Source: Flavobacterium daejeonense DSM 17708
Lineage (GTDB): Bacteria; Bacteroidota; Bacteroidia; Flavobacteriales; Flavobacteriaceae
Reading direction: 5' to 3'
Assembly (NCBI RefSeq): GCF_000425425.1
Contig: NZ_AUDK01000002.1
Coordinates: 248,001-312,000 of the forward strand
DNA length: 64,000 bases
Below are positions 1 to 8,432 of this stretch, piece after piece; position 1 is the first letter of the stretch; the number at the start of each line of letters is the position of its first letter. The position numbers were made by a program, and so were the translations under genes. The notes under the pieces were generated by a model. That model was given only the letters and a program-made list of their open reading frames with translations, was not told the origin of the DNA and did not search any database.

Positions 1-242
1 TTTTCAGCTGAATATATTGTTTCCGGTAATACTTTTAAGTATCCCGCTTCTGCTTTCCCTTTTCCAAAATCAAATTTAAAGCTGATTGGGATTTCTTTGA
101 TTTTCTTTGGATTGGTAGTTTTTGGTTTTGACCAAGTTTGGCTAAAACAAAAAACGAATATTAATAGGAGCGCCAATTTTAAATTTGGAATAATTTTAAA
201 AATGAAATTTTTAAATAAGTAGGTTGACAGGTTACTATTCAT
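1..242 (-). CDS. Probable rhamnogalacturonan acetylesterase (CE12/SGNH), N-terminal part only
   Basis: Only the first 80 residues are in the window; the gene runs off the left edge. The ATG at 242 opens a reading frame with a hydrophobic signal segment (about residues 18-35, KLALLLIFVFCFSQ). After it comes the stretch FKFDFGKGKAEAGYLKVLP, which resembles the typical mature N-terminus of CE12 rhamnogalacturonan acetylesterases (FDFG, then GY, then VLP). Such enzymes remove acetyl groups from pectic rhamnogalacturonan and are secreted. The catalytic SGNH blocks lie outside the window, so the family call rests on the N-terminal motif alone. It points away from all other genes here. Confidence 0.5.
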   Translation of the reverse strand, partial: MNSNLSTYLFKNFIFKIIPNLKLALLLIFVFCFSQTWSKPKTTNPKKIKEIPISFKFDFGKGKAEAGYLKVLPETIYSAE

Positions 243-372
243 AGCACAAAATTTTATGATCGAATATCAAAAATAAAAATATCTAACTATTTTGCGCTAA
301 AAGGTATTGATCAAAGCTTATCCATAATTTTGGATGTGCTGTAAAGGCTTGTTGTCAGTGGTTTATGGTCTT

Positions 373-1626
373 TTAGAATTGATATAGTATTTCGCCATTC
401 AAAGAGCTTAAATGGCAATTTTTGAATAAACCGTTCCGTTCAAACTCCACAAATAAACCTCTTAGGTCTCCCAATGAATTATTGTAAACAGTTTCATAAA
501 TGGGAGAATCATTTACAAAAAGGCGTAGCTTTTTGTCTTTGTTGATTAGTTTTATGGTGTTCCATTTTTGAAAATCAACAACAAAAGGAGATAAATTATG
601 ATTGGTTCCTTTGATTGTTTTTTCACTAATGATGTTTGTTATTCTGGAACTGCAACCAGGATTAACAAAATTGAAGCGAATATAATTTTGGCTTCCGGAA
701 ATTTTAAAGACTAATCCATTGCATGAAATTGCATTATACTGTACTCCTTTTTTAAATGTAGCTTCAAAAATAAAATTATCTGCATTTTGTTTTATAGGTG
801 CATAATTACAAACTCTGATAAAAAAGGGCTGAATGGTATCTATGCCTTGTTTGAGCAACTGATTATTTGAAATATAAAATAAACTATCCTGGTTTTTTTG
901 CACCTGGACCGCATAATAATTATCAGGTATGATACGCTGTCTTTGAAATCCCAACATATACCACTCGTTGTCTGTAGATACAAATACTTTAGATTTACTA
1001 AGTTTTTTTACTTTATTGGTGATGCTCACATCAAATACGCCTGGTATGTAATAAGTATGCGAAATTATTTTTTGCTTAGGTTGCAAATTGATTAAAGGCG
1101 AACGATCTCCAAAATCGATGTATAAATTCTCATTTGTGTTTGGTAGTTTGATATCAAAATAACAAGTTTTGGGTAATAGTCCTTCAGATGAGGAAAGTTT
1201 TAATTGAATTTCATTTGTGTCGATGCCAGATTTGTCAAAATAAATGTAAGCAAAAGCAAATAATGCAATCAATAATAAAGCAAATATTCCAAGTTTAATT
1301 TTTGAATTCTTAGGTTTTATTTTCGTTTTATTAGTAACTGGAATTGTTGCAGCATTACTAGTTTCATCAGCTAATTCATTTTCATCTATTTCTGAATAAC
1401 TTATCAAAGCATCAAAAGTAGCTTGTTGTGGCAGGTAATATTTATCTGTTGGGATTTTTCCGAAAATACGTTTTAAAGTGTTTGGGCTTATGTTAATTTT
1501 TGTTTCCTCTAAAATGACCGCACTAAAATCATTGAAATCATTATGTTTCCAATTTTCAGCATCTCCGCGACCAAATTTTTGCTCACATTTTTTAATAATT
1601 ACTTTAAGTTGTAGTCGTTTATCCAT
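373..1626 (-). CDS. Membrane-anchored protein with a PKD-like extracytoplasmic part, function unknown
   Basis: 417 residues. The first roughly 85 residues form a soluble domain (LKRIFGKIPTDKYYLP near 51-66) that looks helical and DNA-binding-like; I cannot assign it to a named family. A polar linker and one membrane segment at about 110-130 (GIFALLLIALFAFAYIYF) follow. The outside part begins with a PKD-like stretch (YIDFGDRSPLINL, then SHTYYIPGVFDVSI, about 165-205) and ends in a beta-rich region resembling a concanavalin/LamG fold (about 260-417). The layout, a cytoplasmic helical domain tethered to an extracytoplasmic sensing-like region, suggests a transmembrane regulator or anchor, but that is inference. 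It stands alone between genes of the same strand. Confidence 0.55.
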   Translation of the reverse strand: MDKRLQLKVIIKKCEQKFGRGDAENWKHNDFNDFSAVILEETKINISPNTLKRIFGKIPTDKYYLPQQATFDALISYSEIDENELADETSNAATIPVTNKTKIKPKNSKIKLGIFALLLIALFAFAYIYFDKSGIDTNEIQLKLSSSEGLLPKTCYFDIKLPNTNENLYIDFGDRSPLINLQPKQKIISHTYYIPGVFDVSITNKVKKLSKSKVFVSTDNEWYMLGFQRQRIIPDNYYAVQVQKNQDSLFYISNNQLLKQGIDTIQPFFIRVCNYAPIKQNADNFIFEATFKKGVQYNAISCNGLVFKISGSQNYIRFNFVNPGCSSRITNIISEKTIKGTNHNLSPFVVDFQKWNTIKLINKDKKLRLFVNDSPIYETVYNNSLGDLRGLFVEFERNGLFKNCHLSSLNGEILYQF

Positions 1627-1711
1627 TTTTATGTGTGGATTTTTTAAAAATTAAGGTAAAAATCAAATTTACTTATCGAATAAGTTTCTACCAAGTTTTT
1701 GAAAGAAAAAC

Positions 1712-2920
1712 TCAAATAGCATTCGCCACTATAAAACCACTGGTCCAGGCATTCTGGAAATTGAAGCCTCCGGTTATAGCGTCGATATTCATAATTTCTC
1801 CTGCAAAATAGAGGTTTTTGTGTAATTTACTTTCCATGGTTTTAAAGTTGATTTCTTTCAAATTGATTCCGCCGGCGGTAACAAATTCTTCTTTGAAAGT
1901 GCTTTTTCCATTAACCTGAAAAGTAGCATTAGTTAATTGCCGGGCTAAATTTTGAATTTGGATTTTGGACAAATCAGCCCATTTGGTTTCTGATGAAATT
2001 CCCGAAGCCAGCACCAGACTTTCCCATAGTCGGTTTGTGATTTCAAATGGGGATTTTTTAGCAACGGTTTTTTTGGGTTGTTCCTGTTTGATTTCTTTCA
2101 AAAGTTGTTCGGCTTCTTCCAAATCGATATCGTTTAACCAATTGACAAAAATGCTGAATTGGTAATTTTTGTCGTGTAAAATGCGTGCTCCCCAAGCCGA
2201 AAGTTTTAAAATAGCCGGGCCGCTCATACCCCAATGCGTGATTAATAAAGGTCCGGTTGATGCTAATTTGCTATCTTTTACTTTTACCGAAACCTGTGCC
2301 GAAACTCCCGGTAATTCCTTGATGCGGCTATCTTTAATGTTAAAAGTAAATAGTGAAGGAACCGGAGCTATAATTGCATGGCCTTGTTGTTGTAACATGT
2401 CCCAAATTTTTGGGTTACTGCCTGTGGCCAAAACCAATTTTTCGCAAATGAATTGGTGGTTTCGGGTATCAATTTTCCAAATAGAATCTTTTTTAAAAAT
2501 AGATTGAACGCTTTGTCCGGTAAGTACCTGAACGCCCAGTTTTTGAGTCGCTTTGAGGAAACAATCAATGATGGTTTGGGATGAATTGGAAACCGGAAAC
2601 ATCCTGCCGTCTTCTTCAATTTTGAGTTCAACCCCATGTTTTTCAAACCATTCAATCGTATCTCCGGAACAAAACTGATGAAAAGGACCTCGTAATTCTT
2701 TTTCGCCCCGAGGGTAAAATTTGACTAATTCATTCGGTTCAAAACAGGCATGAGTTACATTGCAACGACCACCGCCCGAAATACGCACTTTTTGCAAAAC
2801 ATCGGCAGCGCGTTCCAAAATCGCTATTTTTAATTTCGGATTTTTTTCGGCAATATTGATGGCTGTGAAAAATCCTGCTGCACCGCCGCCTACAATAATT
2901 ATATCAAAGTTTTGATTCAT
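1712..2920 (-). CDS. NAD(P)/FAD-dependent oxidoreductase, HI0933/YhiN (BaiN-like) family
   Basis: 402 residues, full length for the family. The N-terminus carries the dinucleotide-binding motif IIIVGGGAAGFFTAI (about 6-20). The family signature RISGGGRCNVTHA follows near residue 46. A second nucleotide-binding stretch (KLVLATGSNPKIW) lies in the middle. The C-terminus has LYFAGEIMNIDAITGGFN, which closes the FAD site in this family. Members are cytosolic flavoproteins; the physiological substrate of most is unknown. No operon partner is evident; the gap to the next minus-strand gene is 80 bp. Confidence 0.85.
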   Translation of the reverse strand: MNQNFDIIIVGGGAAGFFTAINIAEKNPKLKIAILERAADVLQKVRISGGGRCNVTHACFEPNELVKFYPRGEKELRGPFHQFCSGDTIEWFEKHGVELKIEEDGRMFPVSNSSQTIIDCFLKATQKLGVQVLTGQSVQSIFKKDSIWKIDTRNHQFICEKLVLATGSNPKIWDMLQQQGHAIIAPVPSLFTFNIKDSRIKELPGVSAQVSVKVKDSKLASTGPLLITHWGMSGPAILKLSAWGARILHDKNYQFSIFVNWLNDIDLEEAEQLLKEIKQEQPKKTVAKKSPFEITNRLWESLVLASGISSETKWADLSKIQIQNLARQLTNATFQVNGKSTFKEEFVTAGGINLKEINFKTMESKLHKNLYFAGEIMNIDAITGGFNFQNAWTSGFIVANAI

Positions 2921-3000
2921 TTAAAAACCATTAAGGGAGTTAAGAAAGTTAAGATTTATTTGTCTCTTAATATGAATATTTGTGATTGTTTTTAAGTTGT

Positions 3001-3408
3001 CTATCCATCTGCGAGTTTTGAAAAATATTCATTTATTAATGGTTTATATGATTTTGTAATATTGGTGGTGTTAAAGTTAATGAGTAAACCTTGTGGAATA
3101 CTTAATAGTTTCATGTAAGTTAATAGTTTAGCTTCGTCTATGGGATGGAATTTATCTACTGTTTTTAATTCAACTATGATGCAATCATTGATAAGTAAAT
3201 CTAATCGAAGCGGATTTGATAGTTCTAAATTATAATAATCGATTGGTACATTAATTTGTTGCTTGACTTTGTGTTCGTTTTTTTCGAGTTCATATTTTAA
3301 ACATTCTTCATATATTTTTTCTAATAAACCCGGTCCTAGTTTTTTGTGAACTTTTATCGCATATCCAATTATTTCATAAGAAAGTTGAGTTATTTCTTTT
3401 TTAGTCAT
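3001..3408 (-). CDS. GxxExxY family protein
   Basis: 135 residues. The defining motif is visible as GLLEKIYEECL (about 27-37). Later it reads LDLLINDCIIVELKTV and then LTYMKLL, which resembles a PD-(D/E)xK-nuclease-like core (D, then E-x-K), as noted for this family. These short proteins are widespread in Bacteroidota and have no established role. The start is an ATG at 3408. Confidence 0.85.
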   Translation of the reverse strand: MTKKEITQLSYEIIGYAIKVHKKLGPGLLEKIYEECLKYELEKNEHKVKQQINVPIDYYNLELSNPLRLDLLINDCIIVELKTVDKFHPIDEAKLLTYMKLLSIPQGLLINFNTTNITKSYKPLINEYFSKLADG

Positions 3409-3450
3409 CGGTCTGTTATTTTAATAAATTAACTTAATTTTCTTCATGGT

Positions 3451-4149
3451 TTAGAAAACTCTGTCTGGAAAATCAGAGATAATTCCGTTTACGTTAAAGG
3501 ATTTCATTTGTTGTATATCTTCCGGCTCATTTACCGTCCAGGGATAGACTTCAAAACCGGCCTGCTGCATTTTTTGTGTAGTTTCGGCAGTCAGTAAGTG
3601 AAAATAAGGATGAATGGATTTGGCATGAATGCTTTGAGCAAAAGAAAAAGCCAAATCTAAATCGCTTTCTGTTAATACCCCAATACGGATATTCTGATTC
3701 AAAAAATGGACTTCTCGTAAAGCATTCCAATCAAAACTGGAAATGATAAATTGACTGTAATTCCATTTTTTTTCTTCAATATATTTTTCAATCAGTGCCA
3801 CAACTTTTTTAGTGGCTTCAAAAGATTTTATTTCAATATTAACTTCACATCTTTGATTGATAAGGTTTAAGACCTGAGTCAAAGTTGGAATTTGATATTT
3901 TTTTTCAATTCGTAATCGTTTTATTTGAGGGAGAGTTAATTCTTTTATCAATCCTGTTTTGTTTGTAACTCTGTCAACTGTCTCATCGTGAATGACGATG
4001 ATTTCTTTGTCGGAACTTAGATGAACATCAAGTTCGATTCGGTCAACATGTAAATCAATAGCTTTTTGAAAACTTCTCAAGGTGTTTTCGGGTTCGTAAC
4101 CTTTAGCCCCACGATGACCAATTTTGAACATAAATTGTGTTTTTTGCAA
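3451..4149 (-). CDS. Glycerophosphodiester phosphodiesterase (GDPD)
   Basis: 232 residues. It hydrolyses glycerophosphodiesters to glycerol-3-phosphate and an alcohol. The family hallmarks are present: GHRGAKGYEPENTLRSF (about 12-28, catalytic HRG and the E of PENT), IELDVHLSSDKEIIVIHDE (ExD metal ligands and catalytic His) and NIEIKS. C-terminal YPWTVNEPEDI and NGIISDFPD are the usual closing motifs. No signal peptide is seen, so it is probably cytosolic. It lies 25 bp downstream of the amylase gene on the same strand and may be co-transcribed. Confidence 0.88.
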   Translation of the reverse strand: MQKTQFMFKIGHRGAKGYEPENTLRSFQKAIDLHVDRIELDVHLSSDKEIIVIHDETVDRVTNKTGLIKELTLPQIKRLRIEKKYQIPTLTQVLNLINQRCEVNIEIKSFEATKKVVALIEKYIEEKKWNYSQFIISSFDWNALREVHFLNQNIRIGVLTESDLDLAFSFAQSIHAKSIHPYFHLLTAETTQKMQQAGFEVYPWTVNEPEDIQQMKSFNVNGIISDFPDRVF

Positions 4150-4174
4150 AGATAATAAATAGGGGAATTAAGGT

Positions 4175-5980
4175 TTATTCTAATTCTAAAATTAAGGCTG
4201 ACTTCCCTTCGAGGTGGATGTTTTCAGGTAATTTGAATTGTTTTTTGGATAAAACGTCTTTTCCGGTTTTGTGATTTTTGATATTTTCTTTGAATCTGCT
4301 GGTGTTGAGTTCTTGGTTTTCAGGATGATTATTAATGATAACCATGACGGTTTGGTTGCTGTTGTGCCTAAAGTAAACATAAATATTATTCTCCGGAATG
4401 TAATGCGTTGTTTTTCCAAAATGAACTGCTTGATTTGTTTTACGCCAGTGGAATAATTTGGAAGTAAAATTAAAATATGCATTTTGACATTCGGTTCGTG
4501 TTTCCGGATTAAAAGCATTGTTTTCGTCTTCTTTCCATCCTCCGGGAAAATCCCTGCGAATATCGGCATCGCCTAAGTTCTGGTCACCTGCCATACCAAT
4601 TTCGGTGCCGTAATAGAGTTGTGGAATGCCGCGTAAAGTAGCCAGCATGGTCATGGCTAATTTGTATTTTCGAATATCGTTATTGTAAATCTGATTCAGG
4701 CGTTTGCTATCGTGGTTTTCTCCAAAAATTAGTAAGTTATTGATGTTTGGGAACAAAAAATCTTTAGATAACAAATCATAAATTTGGGTAATTCCCTGAT
4801 CCCAGCTATCATCATCTTCGTTAAAAACAATTTGCAAGGCATCTGAAAGCGCAAAATCCATGACCGAAGGTAAATTAGAATTGTAATTTTGGATTTTTCC
4901 AATGGGACTGTCTTTTTGCCAATAAGAAAGCAGTCCCTGATTACGCATGGTAATTTCGCCAACCAGATTGAAATTAGGGTATTCATCGGTAATCGCTTTG
5001 GTCCATTGGGCAATACATTCAGGTTCGGAATAATTGTAAGTGTCCACTCTGAAACCGTCCAGATTCGCATATTCAATCCACCAGATGGCATTTTGACAAA
5101 GGTAAGTAAAGACTAACGGATTGCTAATGTTGAGGTCGGGCATGGAGGGAACAAACCAGCCGTTGAGGCAAATAAAACGGTCAATTTCAGCGGCATTGAT
5201 GTCGCTGATAGTGCTGCGTTTATGGTTGGTTTGGGTGTAATTTTCAAAGCGGTGAATCCAGTCCGGAGAGGGAGAATCTTTAACCATCCAGTGTTCCAGT
5301 CCCCAGTGATTGGTAACATAATCCATGATTAATTTTAAACCCCGACGATGCGCTTCTTCGGATAGGCGAAGATAATCTTCATTAGTTCCAAATCGGGGGT
5401 CGATTTTATAAACATCCGATTGGGCATAACCGTGATAGGAGAATTCTTTTTCGTTGTCTTCGCAAAGTGGTGTACACCAAATAGCCGTTGCTCCAAGGGA
5501 TTGAATGTAGTTTAAATGTTGAATGATTCCTTCGATATCTCCGCCATGTCGTCCTCCGGAGAGTTCCCGATTGTATTTTTCGTTTAAATGACCATCGTTT
5601 TGGTTGTTGTCGTTTCCGTTGGCAAACCGATCCGGCATAAGGAGGTAAATTACATCTGAAGCATCAAAGCTTTGGCGCAGAGCCGAGTTGTGCCTTCGTT
5701 TTTTTAATTCATATTTTTGAATGAATACAATTCTGTTTTTGAGCTTAAAAATAAATTCAAATATCTTGTTTTGTATTGCTCTGGTGTCAATTGTTACAAA
5801 AATAAAATTGGGGTTGTCAGTTCGTTTTACGTTGGTTATAGCGGAGCTGTTTTCAATCGTTATTTGGAATTGCGCGATATTTTGTCCATAAAAAAGAATT
5901 TGAAGTTCCGGATTGTGCATGTCAGAAAACCAAAAAGGAGGTTCGATTCTCTGGATAAGATTTTTGGAGGCTGTTTTCAT
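4175..5980 (-). CDS. GH13 alpha-amylase/cyclomaltodextrinase-type glycoside hydrolase
   Basis: About 601 residues from the ATG at 5980; a TTG ten codons upstream is the alternative start. An N-terminal beta domain (about 1-110) resembles the cyclomaltodextrinase/neopullulanase N-terminal domain. The GH13 barrel follows, with MPDRFANGNDNNQ, MDYVTNHWG (region I), DGFRVDTYNY (region II, nucleophile Asp), LVGEITM (region III, acid/base Glu) and FGENHDSKR (region IV, HD). A small beta domain ends the protein. It should hydrolyse alpha-1,4-glucans or maltodextrins. No signal peptide is obvious. It is not next to susC/susD genes here, so it is not in a classical starch locus. Confidence 0.85.
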   Translation of the reverse strand: MKTASKNLIQRIEPPFWFSDMHNPELQILFYGQNIAQFQITIENSSAITNVKRTDNPNFIFVTIDTRAIQNKIFEFIFKLKNRIVFIQKYELKKRRHNSALRQSFDASDVIYLLMPDRFANGNDNNQNDGHLNEKYNRELSGGRHGGDIEGIIQHLNYIQSLGATAIWCTPLCEDNEKEFSYHGYAQSDVYKIDPRFGTNEDYLRLSEEAHRRGLKLIMDYVTNHWGLEHWMVKDSPSPDWIHRFENYTQTNHKRSTISDINAAEIDRFICLNGWFVPSMPDLNISNPLVFTYLCQNAIWWIEYANLDGFRVDTYNYSEPECIAQWTKAITDEYPNFNLVGEITMRNQGLLSYWQKDSPIGKIQNYNSNLPSVMDFALSDALQIVFNEDDDSWDQGITQIYDLLSKDFLFPNINNLLIFGENHDSKRLNQIYNNDIRKYKLAMTMLATLRGIPQLYYGTEIGMAGDQNLGDADIRRDFPGGWKEDENNAFNPETRTECQNAYFNFTSKLFHWRKTNQAVHFGKTTHYIPENNIYVYFRHNSNQTVMVIINNHPENQELNTSRFKENIKNHKTGKDVLSKKQFKLPENIHLEGKSALILELE

Positions 5981-6092
5981 AATCCGACCTGATTCTTGGT
6001 TGTTTCCCAAATGATGGCATTGTTGTAAACGAATTTACTAAAAATAATTTTTTTACGGTGTTATTATTTGGAGAAGCTTTTTTAAAACGAAA

Positions 6093-6118
6093 AAAGCTGC
6101 CCAATGTCGAGCAGCTTT
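6093..6118 (-). terminator. Rho-independent terminator after acs
   Basis: Read on the minus strand, an 8-bp stem AAAGCTGC/GCAGCTTT with a 10-nt loop is followed by a run of T. It sits about 20 bp past the acs stop codon and closes the acetate operon. Confidence 0.75.
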
Positions 6119-6137
6119 AGGTTTTAGTTATTGATTT

Positions 6138-8045
6138 TTAAAGACGTCTCTCTTTAATTTCTTCAACAATTTCCGGATTTAAAAGGGTGGTAGTGTCTCC
6201 GAAATTAGAAAAATCTCCTTCGGCAATTTTACGAAGAATACGTCTCATAATCTTTCCGGAACGGGTTTTTGGTAAACCGGTAACAAACTGAATTTTGTCT
6301 AATTTGGCAATAGGTCCAATGTGTTCCGAAATGTGTTGATTGATTTCTTTTGCAAGGTTTGTTTTGTCTCGTTTCTCTCCTGTTTCTTTTAGAATCACAA
6401 AACCATACAAAGCATTTCCTTTGATGTCATGAGGGAAACCTACAATGGCACTTTCGGCAACCGCCGGATGCTCGTTGATGGCATCTTCAATAGGTGCCGT
6501 TCCTAAGTTATGTCCGGATACAATAATGACATCATCTACACGTCCGGTAATACGGTAATAACCTACTTCGTCACGTAAAGCGCCGTCACCACTGAAATAT
6601 TTTCCGGGGAAAGTAGAGAAGTAAGTGTCTTTATAACGTTGGTGGTCTCCCCAGATCGTTCTGGCAATTCCAGGCCAGGGATATTTGATACACAAGCTTC
6701 CTACAACCTGATTGTCTTCGATTTCGTTGCGTTTTTCATCCATTAAAACTGCCTGAATTCCCGGTAATGGAAGTGTGGCATAAGTTGGTTTCGTTGGTGT
6801 GATAAACGCCAATGGCGAAATCATAATTCCTCCGGTTTCTGTTTGCCACCAGGTATCCACAACCGGACAACGTTTGCCGCCTACGTGGTCGTTGTACCAG
6901 TGCCAGGCTTCCTCGTTGATTGGTTCTCCTACCGATCCGATAACTTTTAAAGAACTTAGCGGGTATTTTTGAACATAATCTAAACTTTCTTTAGCCAAAG
7001 CTCTAATGGCTGTTGGTGCTGTATAGAATTGGTTTACTTTGTGTTTTTCGATAATTTGCCAAAAACGACTGAAATCCGGATAAGAAGGAACACCTTCGAA
7101 AATCACAGTAGTTGCTCCGTTTAACAGAGGTCCGTATAGAATGTAGGAGTGTCCGGTAATCCAGCCAATATCGGCTGTACACCAAAAGATGTCATTTTCT
7201 TCGTAATTAAATACATTTTGGAAAGTATAAGCGGTGTAAACCATGTAACCTGCAGTGGTGTGTACCATTCCTTTTGGTTTTCCCGTTGAACCGGAAGTAT
7301 ACAAAATAAACAATGGATCTTCGGCATCCATAATTTCGGCAGTATTGTTATCTGAAGCCTGATCAAAAAGAGGGGCTAACCATTGGTCACGACCTTCTTT
7401 CATTTGGATGTCAGCATTGGTTCTTTTTACTACTAATGTTGTTGCTACCGAAGGACAGTTGGTTAATGCTTCATCCACAATGCCTTTTAAGTCGATAGTT
7501 TTATTACCGCGGTAAGCTCCGTCAGAAGTAACTACCATTTTACATTCGCTGTCGTTAATTCGGGCAGCAAGTGCTGAGGCAGAAAAACCGGCAAAAACAA
7601 CCGAGTGAATCGCTCCAATGCGGGCGCAGGCTAAAGTAGTAATCGCCAGTTCAGGAATCATAGGCAGGTAAATACATACGCGGTCCCCTTTTTGAATGCC
7701 CTGGCTTAACAGTACATTCGCCATTTTGCTCACTTGTTGGTGCAATTCGTTGTAAGTAAAGGATTGTGTTGCTTCGTCCGGATTGTTAGGTTCGAAAATG
7801 ATGGCTGTTTTATCTCCTTTTTTAGCCAAATGACGATCAATACAGTTTTTAGTGATGTTTACCTTGGCATCTGTAAACCATTTAATTTGGGCGTCGGCCA
7901 TATTAAAATCAACTACTTTGTCCCATTCCTGGTACCAGGTAAAGTTTTCGGATGCAATCTTATCCCAGAATTTTTTCGGGTCTTTTATTGATTTTTTGTA
8001 TTCTTTAAAGTACTCTTCAAAATTGCTTATTTTGTAACGACTCAT
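6138..8045 (-). CDS. acs: Acetyl-CoA synthetase (AMP-forming)
   Basis: 635 residues, normal for Acs. It activates acetate to acetyl-CoA through acetyl-AMP. Visible hallmarks are the ANL P-loop YTSGSTGKPKGMVHT (about 249-263), WWQTETGGIM (A5), SGDGALRDEVGYYRITGR (A7/A8) and the C-terminal acetylation-site motif LPKTRSGKIMRR, whose lysine is the usual regulatory acetyl-lysine. N-terminal FKEYKKSIKDPKKFW and FTWYQEWDKV are typical of Acs rather than other acyl-CoA ligases. It is the last gene of a minus-strand group with an acetate transporter and a symporter-kinase, which supports acetate as substrate. The gap to the response-regulator gene is 24 bp. Confidence 0.95.
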   Translation of the reverse strand: MSRYKISNFEEYFKEYKKSIKDPKKFWDKIASENFTWYQEWDKVVDFNMADAQIKWFTDAKVNITKNCIDRHLAKKGDKTAIIFEPNNPDEATQSFTYNELHQQVSKMANVLLSQGIQKGDRVCIYLPMIPELAITTLACARIGAIHSVVFAGFSASALAARINDSECKMVVTSDGAYRGNKTIDLKGIVDEALTNCPSVATTLVVKRTNADIQMKEGRDQWLAPLFDQASDNNTAEIMDAEDPLFILYTSGSTGKPKGMVHTTAGYMVYTAYTFQNVFNYEENDIFWCTADIGWITGHSYILYGPLLNGATTVIFEGVPSYPDFSRFWQIIEKHKVNQFYTAPTAIRALAKESLDYVQKYPLSSLKVIGSVGEPINEEAWHWYNDHVGGKRCPVVDTWWQTETGGIMISPLAFITPTKPTYATLPLPGIQAVLMDEKRNEIEDNQVVGSLCIKYPWPGIARTIWGDHQRYKDTYFSTFPGKYFSGDGALRDEVGYYRITGRVDDVIIVSGHNLGTAPIEDAINEHPAVAESAIVGFPHDIKGNALYGFVILKETGEKRDKTNLAKEINQHISEHIGPIAKLDKIQFVTGLPKTRSGKIMRRILRKIAEGDFSNFGDTTTLLNPEIVEEIKERRL

Positions 8046-8069
8046 GATTTTGTGTTTATATAGTTTTTG

Positions 8070-8432
8070 TTAGTTTAATAAATTCTGTACTTGTTCAACC
8101 AGTTTTTTTATAGAAAAGGGTTTGGTAATATATAGGTTTGCACCAAGCGAAAGCCCTTTTTCAATATCCTGTTCTTTGTTTTTTGCCGAAAGGAAAATGA
8201 CTTTGCAGTTTTCCAGTTCCGGGTTTTGTTTAATTTGTTCCAAAGTGCTGTAACCGTCAACCATTGGCATCATCACATCAAGAATGATGAGATCAGGATG
8301 CTGATGTTTTAAAGTATCCAGCGCTTCCTGTCCATCACGGGCAATAAAGACTTCAAAATTATTTTTTTTGAAGGTGTATTCCAGCGACATGACAATGTTA
8401 GGTTCGTCATCTACAATTAGTATTTTTTTCAT
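8070..8432 (-). CDS. Single-domain response regulator (receiver only)
   Basis: 120 residues, all one receiver domain with no output domain. The acidic pocket is DD at 8-9, the phospho-acceptor is D52 (LILDVMMP), and the conserved Thr/Ser and Lys are in FLSAK and K104 (YITKPFS). Its ATG overlaps the stop of the upstream sensor kinase (ATGA overlap, 4 nt), so the pair is translationally coupled and very likely cognate. Lacking a DNA-binding domain, it must pass the signal to another protein, by protein contact or in a phosphorelay. Confidence 0.9.
   Translation of the reverse strand: MKKILIVDDEPNIVMSLEYTFKKNNFEVFIARDGQEALDTLKHQHPDLIILDVMMPMVDGYSTLEQIKQNPELENCKVIFLSAKNKEQDIEKGLSLGANLYITKPFSIKKLVEQVQNLLN

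Noticed and set aside
4192..4569. Overlapping open frames within the amylase and other large genes
   Set aside because: They lie inside well-supported genes in other frames and show no family features.
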